A stretch of DNA of 9,739 nucleotides from a bacterium (GTDB lineage: Bacteria > Planctomycetota > B15-G4 > JADJEK01). The notes beneath the pieces are model-generated. The model ran no database searches and was not told the DNA's origin. It saw only the letters and a program-made list of their open reading frames with translations. The DNA is taken from the NCBI GenBank assembly GCA_030428825.1, contig JAUIEL010000221.1, positions 1-9,739 of the forward strand. Direction: 5' to 3'. Shown here piece after piece: positions 6,338 to 9,739 of this stretch. Within the stretch, counting starts at the first letter, position 1, and every line of letters begins with the position of its first letter. The position numbers and the translations under genes are program-made.

Positions 6338-7573
6338 TCAACCGCTCCCCTTCGGCGGGAGGACGCGCGGCCCCTTCCCCGGCCTCGCCGAGTAGTGCGT
6401 CTTCACGAAGTCGGTCCACCCGTCGACGAACTGCCCGACGGTGATGCCGTACGCCTCCTTCAGGGCGTCCCGGTCCTCGAGCTGCGGCCCCTTCAGCAGG
6501 GTGAGGAACTTCACCATCTTGTGCGGGTCGAGCCACATCAGGTAGTCGACGAACGACCACGCGAACTGATGGTCCTTCGAGTCGAGCGTCTCCGACGCGC
6601 GTCCGACGATCGCCTGGAACTTCACCTCGTCCCCGGCCGCCAGCGCCTTCTTGACGTTCGCCTCCCACGAGTCGCCCTTCCAGTGGACGAAGTTCCCCTG
6701 CTCCTGGTGGCACCAGGTGTTCGGCGGCCCGAAGTTCCGGATCTCGAACCAGTGCGCCATGCCGACGTGCACCCAGCCGTACCGCTTCAGGAGCCACGTC
6801 TTCTGGATGCCGATCTCGTTCGTGATCAGGTGGCTGACCGAATGGACGAGCGCCTGGTGGAAGTCCTCGTCCTTCCGGAAGTCCTTCTTGTTCCGGCTGG
6901 TGATGTGCTGCGACGTCCGCCCGTACTGGGACTTCCGGAAGCCGCTCCCCATGCCGGCGGAGAGGACGTGGTTCCCGACCCGCCTCGTCGTGAGGTCCTT
7001 CTCGAAGATGTAGATCTCGTGGACGAGCCCGGCCGTGTTCCGCTCGGTGATCCCGTGGATCATCAGCATCTGCGCGTGGAGCTCCTCCAGCCGCTCGGCG
7101 TAGAGGTGCATCGCGTCGTGCGTCCGGAGCACCCGCCGCCCCACCTTGATCTTCGGGAGGTCGAACGCGATCAGGAAATGCTTGGTCCGGATGTGCTCGA
7201 CCTCGTGGCCGGCGTGCGCGTCGACGTTCGCCTCCCGGTCCTCGAGCCACTTCTTCCGCCGCCCGAACTCGCGGTCGAACTCGGCCCGCGCCGACTCCTG
7301 GACCGACGGCGTGCGGCACTTCGGGCAGACGATCCAGTCCATCCCGAGCGCCTCGGGGTCGCTCCGCATGAACGCCGAGCAGAAGATCACGCCCTCCTCC
7401 TGCTCGAGCGCGGAGCTCGAGTGCGCGTGCTCGACCTTCCCCGTGGTCTCGCAGTCCCCGCACAACGGCTCGCCGACGTCCTGCGCCGGCGCGGCGCGGC
7501 CGAGGAGCGGGAGCGCGACGGCCGCGAGCAGGAGGAGGATCGAGGATCGGAGGAGGGTCGACGGTCGCGACAT
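6338..7573 (-). CDS. Secreted Cys-rich protein with degenerate gluzincin-like core, paralog 2 (411 aa)
   Basis: The signal peptide (hydrophobic 12-24) ends in APA before Q31. The conserved cysteines are C38/C41 (CGDC), C65, C83/C86 (CPKC) and C288, each aligned with paralog 1. Residues 35-175 align without gaps to 27-167 of paralog 1, about 75 of 141 identical by hand count. The last 75 residues are also close (VDYLMWLDP, DALKEAYGIT, GQF-x-DGW). The middle, about 176-240, has diverged. The gluzincin-like core is more degenerate here: H244-S-V-S-H248 again lacks the Glu, and the third-ligand position reads H-V270-G instead of Y-E-G, though E277 remains. It may therefore be a non-enzymatic binding protein. 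The gene starts 12 nt after ftcD with GGAG five bases before the ATG, so it is probably cotranscribed with hut genes. Function is unknown; a secreted metal-binding or structural role is possible. Confidence 0.85.
   Translation of the reverse strand: MSRPSTLLRSSILLLLAAVALPLLGRAAPAQDVGEPLCGDCETTGKVEHAHSSSALEQEEGVIFCSAFMRSDPEALGMDWIVCPKCRTPSVQESARAEFDREFGRRKKWLEDREANVDAHAGHEVEHIRTKHFLIAFDLPKIKVGRRVLRTHDAMHLYAERLEELHAQMLMIHGITERNTAGLVHEIYIFEKDLTTRRVGNHVLSAGMGSGFRKSQYGRTSQHITSRNKKDFRKDEDFHQALVHSVSHLITNEIGIQKTWLLKRYGWVHVGMAHWFEIRNFGPPNTWCHQEQGNFVHWKGDSWEANVKKALAAGDEVKFQAIVGRASETLDSKDHQFAWSFVDYLMWLDPHKMVKFLTLLKGPQLEDRDALKEAYGITVGQFVDGWTDFVKTHYSARPGKGPRVLPPKGSG
6524..6551 (-). repeat. 28-nt exact direct repeat, copy in paralog 2
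   Basis: This is the partner of the copy at 5224-5251, in the same orientation and the same codon frame. Recombination between the copies would delete 1300 nt, leaving one fused, in-frame-length chimeric gene only if the frames match. Because 1300 is not a multiple of 3, the two genes must be in different frames on the chromosome, but each copy is read in its own gene's frame, so the chimera would still be open. Confidence 0.8.
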
Positions 7574-7585
7574 GGCGGCTCCGGT

Positions 7586-8488
7586 TCAGGTCCCGAGGAG
7601 GTTCTCGATGATCTGCGCGTTCGCGTCGAATCCGGCGAGCTGCACGTGCGCCGCCGTCTCCGGGTCGAGCGCGGCCCGCGGCGCGAGACCGACGAGCTCG
7701 CTCTCGAGCACGTCGACGCCCGCCTCGCCCGCCCGCTTCGCGATCTCGTCGAAGACCGTGCGGATCGGCGTCACCGTGTAGTTCGTGAGGTTCATCGAGA
7801 CCTGCACGATCCCGCGCTCGGCGAGCTCGAACCCCATCGCCTTGACGCACGGGAAGCCGCCGTCGCGCTCGCGGATCGCCTTCGCGATCGCCTTGGCGAG
7901 CGCGAGGTCGGTCGTGGAGAGGTTGACGTTGTACGCGATCAGGAAGAACCGCGCGCCGACCGCCGTGACGCCGGCCGTCGGGTGGACGGCGTTCGGTCCG
8001 AAGTCCGGCCGGTGCGCGTCGTCCGACCCGATCAGCTCCTTCAGCCCCTCGAACTCGGGCTTCCGGACCTGGGCGAGGTTCCGACGCTCGTCGCGGGTCG
8101 CCGCGTGCTCGTACAGGTAGACCGGCACCTCGAGCTCGGTTCCGATCCGCTCGCCGACCCGCCGCGCCAGCGCCGCGCAGTCGTCGAGGTCGACGCCGGA
8201 GACCGGGACGAACGGCAGCACGTCGCACGCCCCCATCCGCTTGTGCTGCCCCTCGTGATGGTTCAGGTCGATCCGCTCGCGCGCCGCGGCGACGCCCCGG
8301 AACGCGGCCTCCGCGACCGGCTCGCGCGTCCCGACGAACGTCACCACGGACCGGTTGTGGTCGGGGTCGCTCTCGGCGCCGAGCAGCGTCACGCCCTCGA
8401 CGCTCGTGATGTCGCTCACGATCGCGTCGACGACGTCCTTCCGCCGCCCCTCGCTGAAGTTCGGCACGCACTCCACGATCTCGCTCAA
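7586..8488 (-). CDS. ftcD: Glutamate formimidoyltransferase (stand-alone, 300 aa)
   Basis: This enzyme (EC 2.1.2.5) transfers the formimino group of N-formimino-L-glutamate to tetrahydrofolate, giving glutamate and 5-formimino-THF, the last step of the folate-linked histidine degradation route in the cytosol. The N-terminus IVECVPNFSEGR is the family signature. D-P-D-H-N-R-S (41-47) and LNHHEGQHKRMGACDVLPF follow; His82 in this stretch matches the catalytic His of mammalian FTCD. HPTAGVTAVGARFFLIAYNV and the later VQVSMNLTNY-like segment mark the second subdomain. It ends at 300 residues, so there is no fused cyclodeaminase; a separate FchA is not in the window. The start is TTG at 8488, overlapping the hutI stop as TTGA. 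GGGAG six bases upstream and the normal distance to VECVPNFSEG support it, and no ATG lies nearby. Confidence 0.95.
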   Translation of the reverse strand: MSEIVECVPNFSEGRRKDVVDAIVSDITSVEGVTLLGAESDPDHNRSVVTFVGTREPVAEAAFRGVAAARERIDLNHHEGQHKRMGACDVLPFVPVSGVDLDDCAALARRVGERIGTELEVPVYLYEHAATRDERRNLAQVRKPEFEGLKELIGSDDAHRPDFGPNAVHPTAGVTAVGARFFLIAYNVNLSTTDLALAKAIAKAIRERDGGFPCVKAMGFELAERGIVQVSMNLTNYTVTPIRTVFDEIAKRAGEAGVDVLESELVGLAPRAALDPETAAHVQLAGFDANAQIIENLLGT

Positions 8489-9739
8489 GGCTCGCTCCCG
8501 ATCTCGACCGGCGACCGCTCGACGACGACCCGGCCGCGCTTCACGACGGCGGCGACCGGAACCTCGCCGAGCTCGTAGGGGAGGAAGAGGTGGGACGGCC
8601 GGTCGATCACCACGAGGTCCGCCTGCTTCCCCGGCTCGATCGAGCCGATCCGGTCCGCGCGGCCGAGCGACCACGCGGCGTTGATCGTCGACGCGGCGAG
8701 CGCCTCCCCCGCCGTCAGCCGCATCAACGTGCACGCGATGGCGATGCAGAGCGGCATCGAGATCACGTACGACGTCCCCGGGTTGAAGTCGGTCGCCAGC
8801 GCCACCACGACGCCGGCGTCGATCATCGCCCGGGCCGGCGGGATCGCCTTCACGCCGAGCGACTGGACCGTCCCCGGCAGCAGGACGCCGACCGTCCCCG
8901 CGGCGGCGAGCGCCGCGATCCCCTCGTCGCCGATCCGGCAGAGGTGGTCCGCCGACGCCGCGCCGAGCTCGGCCGCCAGCTCGGCCGCGCCGAGGCGGGC
9001 CAGCTCGTCGGCGTGGACCCGGAGCGAGAAGCCGAGCTCGCGGGCGGCGCGGAGGTGCTTCCTGGACTCCTCGACCGTCCAGACCCCCTCGTCGCAGAAG
9101 ATGTCGACCGCCTCGGCGAGTCCGCGCTCCTTCACCTCGGGGAGGACGTCCCGGTTCAGGTGTTCGAGGTAGCCGTCGCGGTCGTCCGTCCACTCCTCGG
9201 GGATCTGGTGGGCGCCGAGGAAGGTCGACACCGTCTCCAGCGGGTGGTCGGCGGCGACGTCCCGGATCACCTCGAGCGACCGGAGCTCGTCCTCGCGCGT
9301 CAGGCCGTAGCCCGACTTCGCCTCGATCGTGGTCGTGCCGGCGACGAGAAACCGGTCGAACCGCTCGCGGACCAGCCGGCGGAGGGTCGCGTCGTCGGTC
9401 TCCCGGAGCGAGCGGACCGAGGAGAAGATCCCGCCGCCGGCGGCGGTGATCTCCTGGTACGTCCGCCCGTGCAGCCGCATGTCGAACTCGGCCTCCCGGG
9501 TCGCCGCGAAGACCGGGTGCGTGTGCGCGTCGACGAACCCCGGGAGGACCGTCCCGCCGCGGGCGTCGAACGTCCGGCGCGGGGCGAACCGGCCCGCCAG
9601 CACGTCCGCGGGACCGACGGCGACGATCGTCTCCCCCTCGATCGCGACCGCCCCTCCGGCGATCACGCCGGCGTCGTCCAGCGCGGCGCCGACCCGGGGG
9701 GCGGGGCCGGCGACGGTGGCGATCTCGCGGGCGTTCGTG
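8485..9739 (-). CDS. hutI: Imidazolonepropionase (5' end just beyond window edge)
   Basis: This enzyme (EC 3.5.2.7) hydrolyses 4-imidazolone-5-propionate to N-formimino-L-glutamate, the third step of histidine catabolism, in the cytosol. It is an amidohydrolase-superfamily TIM barrel. The metal-binding H-T-H is in GFVDAHTHPVFA (visible residues 67-78). Further family motifs are IEAKSGYGLTRE, LGAHQIPEE, RVHADEL, SADHLCRI and LATDFNPGTSY with the catalytic Asp. A GTG at 9666 is not the start: the frame stays open to the edge, and the upstream residues (TNAREIATVAG, then AGVIAGGAVAIEGE) match the usual HutI N-terminus. With 417 residues visible and a normal length of about 400-420, only a few are missing. 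Its stop overlaps the ftcD start by 4 nt. Upstream neighbours (hutH, hutU) may lie outside the window. Confidence 0.96.
   Translation of the reverse strand, partial: TNAREIATVAGPAPRVGAALDDAGVIAGGAVAIEGETIVAVGPADVLAGRFAPRRTFDARGGTVLPGFVDAHTHPVFAATREAEFDMRLHGRTYQEITAAGGGIFSSVRSLRETDDATLRRLVRERFDRFLVAGTTTIEAKSGYGLTREDELRSLEVIRDVAADHPLETVSTFLGAHQIPEEWTDDRDGYLEHLNRDVLPEVKERGLAEAVDIFCDEGVWTVEESRKHLRAARELGFSLRVHADELARLGAAELAAELGAASADHLCRIGDEGIAALAAAGTVGVLLPGTVQSLGVKAIPPARAMIDAGVVVALATDFNPGTSYVISMPLCIAIACTLMRLTAGEALAASTINAAWSLGRADRIGSIEPGKQADLVVIDRPSHLFLPYELGEVPVAAVVKRGRVVVERSPVEIGSEP
8495..8499 (-). promoter_or_regulatory. Shine-Dalgarno sequence supporting the TTG start of ftcD
   Basis: GGGAG on the minus strand lies six bases before the TTG at 8488-8486, inside the 3' end of hutI. 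Together with the 4-nt overlap it fixes the non-ATG start of ftcD. Confidence 0.6.

Noticed and set aside
5035..7573. Calling the two secreted proteins active zinc metallopeptidases
   Set aside because: The catalytic Glu of HExxH is Ser in both, and paralog 2 also lacks the third-ligand Glu. Only a degenerate fold can be suggested.
6137..8578. Plus-strand open frame of about 810 codons across the paralog 2 and ftcD genes
   Set aside because: The sequence is low-complexity, rich in Arg, Val, Leu and Asp, and runs opposite two well-supported genes. It is a shadow of codon bias.
1..9739. Mobile element, phage, CRISPR, toxin-antitoxin or biosynthetic cluster
   Set aside because: I saw no integrase or transposase motif, terminal inverted repeats, regular spacer repeats, tRNA-like fold or small paired genes.

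Overview
The window is GC-rich chromosomal DNA (roughly 70% G+C, a visual estimate) from a bacterium with an outer membrane. It carries a large AsmA-like protein, secreted Cys-rich proteins and a histidine-catabolic module. Planctomycetota or a similar mostly uncultured phylum fits the style of the secreted proteins, but no marker gene fixes the taxon. Nothing points to a phage, insertion sequence, CRISPR array, tRNA or rRNA. No gene-free stretch exceeds 300 bases; the longest is about 218 bases (3174-3391).

Left half, plus strand: the C-terminal part of an ABC-2 transporter permease (2-679, cut by the left edge), a perfect GC-rich hairpin, an 802-residue AsmA-like membrane-anchored protein (765-3173) that may be translated leaderless, a second hairpin, and a small regulator with a GAF-like N-terminus and a Fis-type HTH but no AAA+ domain (3392-4063).

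Right half, minus strand, read right to left: hutI (cut by the right edge), ftcD, two tandem paralogous secreted proteins of about 410 residues, and a PhyH-type 2-oxoglutarate/Fe(II) dioxygenase. The spacing is tight: hutI/ftcD overlap by 4 nt (TTGA), ftcD/first paralog are 12 nt apart, the paralogs are 70 nt apart, and second paralog/dioxygenase overlap by 4 nt (ATGA). This looks like one operon. HutI converts imidazolonepropionate to N-formimino-glutamate and FtcD passes the formimino group to tetrahydrofolate, so histidine carbon and one-carbon units are both recovered. The roles of the three downstream genes are unknown.

The two secreted paralogs are the most novel part. They share six aligned cysteines, including two CxxC pairs with exactly conserved spacing, and a region that looks like a gluzincin metallopeptidase core in which HExxH has become HSVSH. 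The rightward regulator and the leftward operon converge with 27 nt between stop codons, and each stop codon lies in the loop of a perfect 9-10 bp hairpin.
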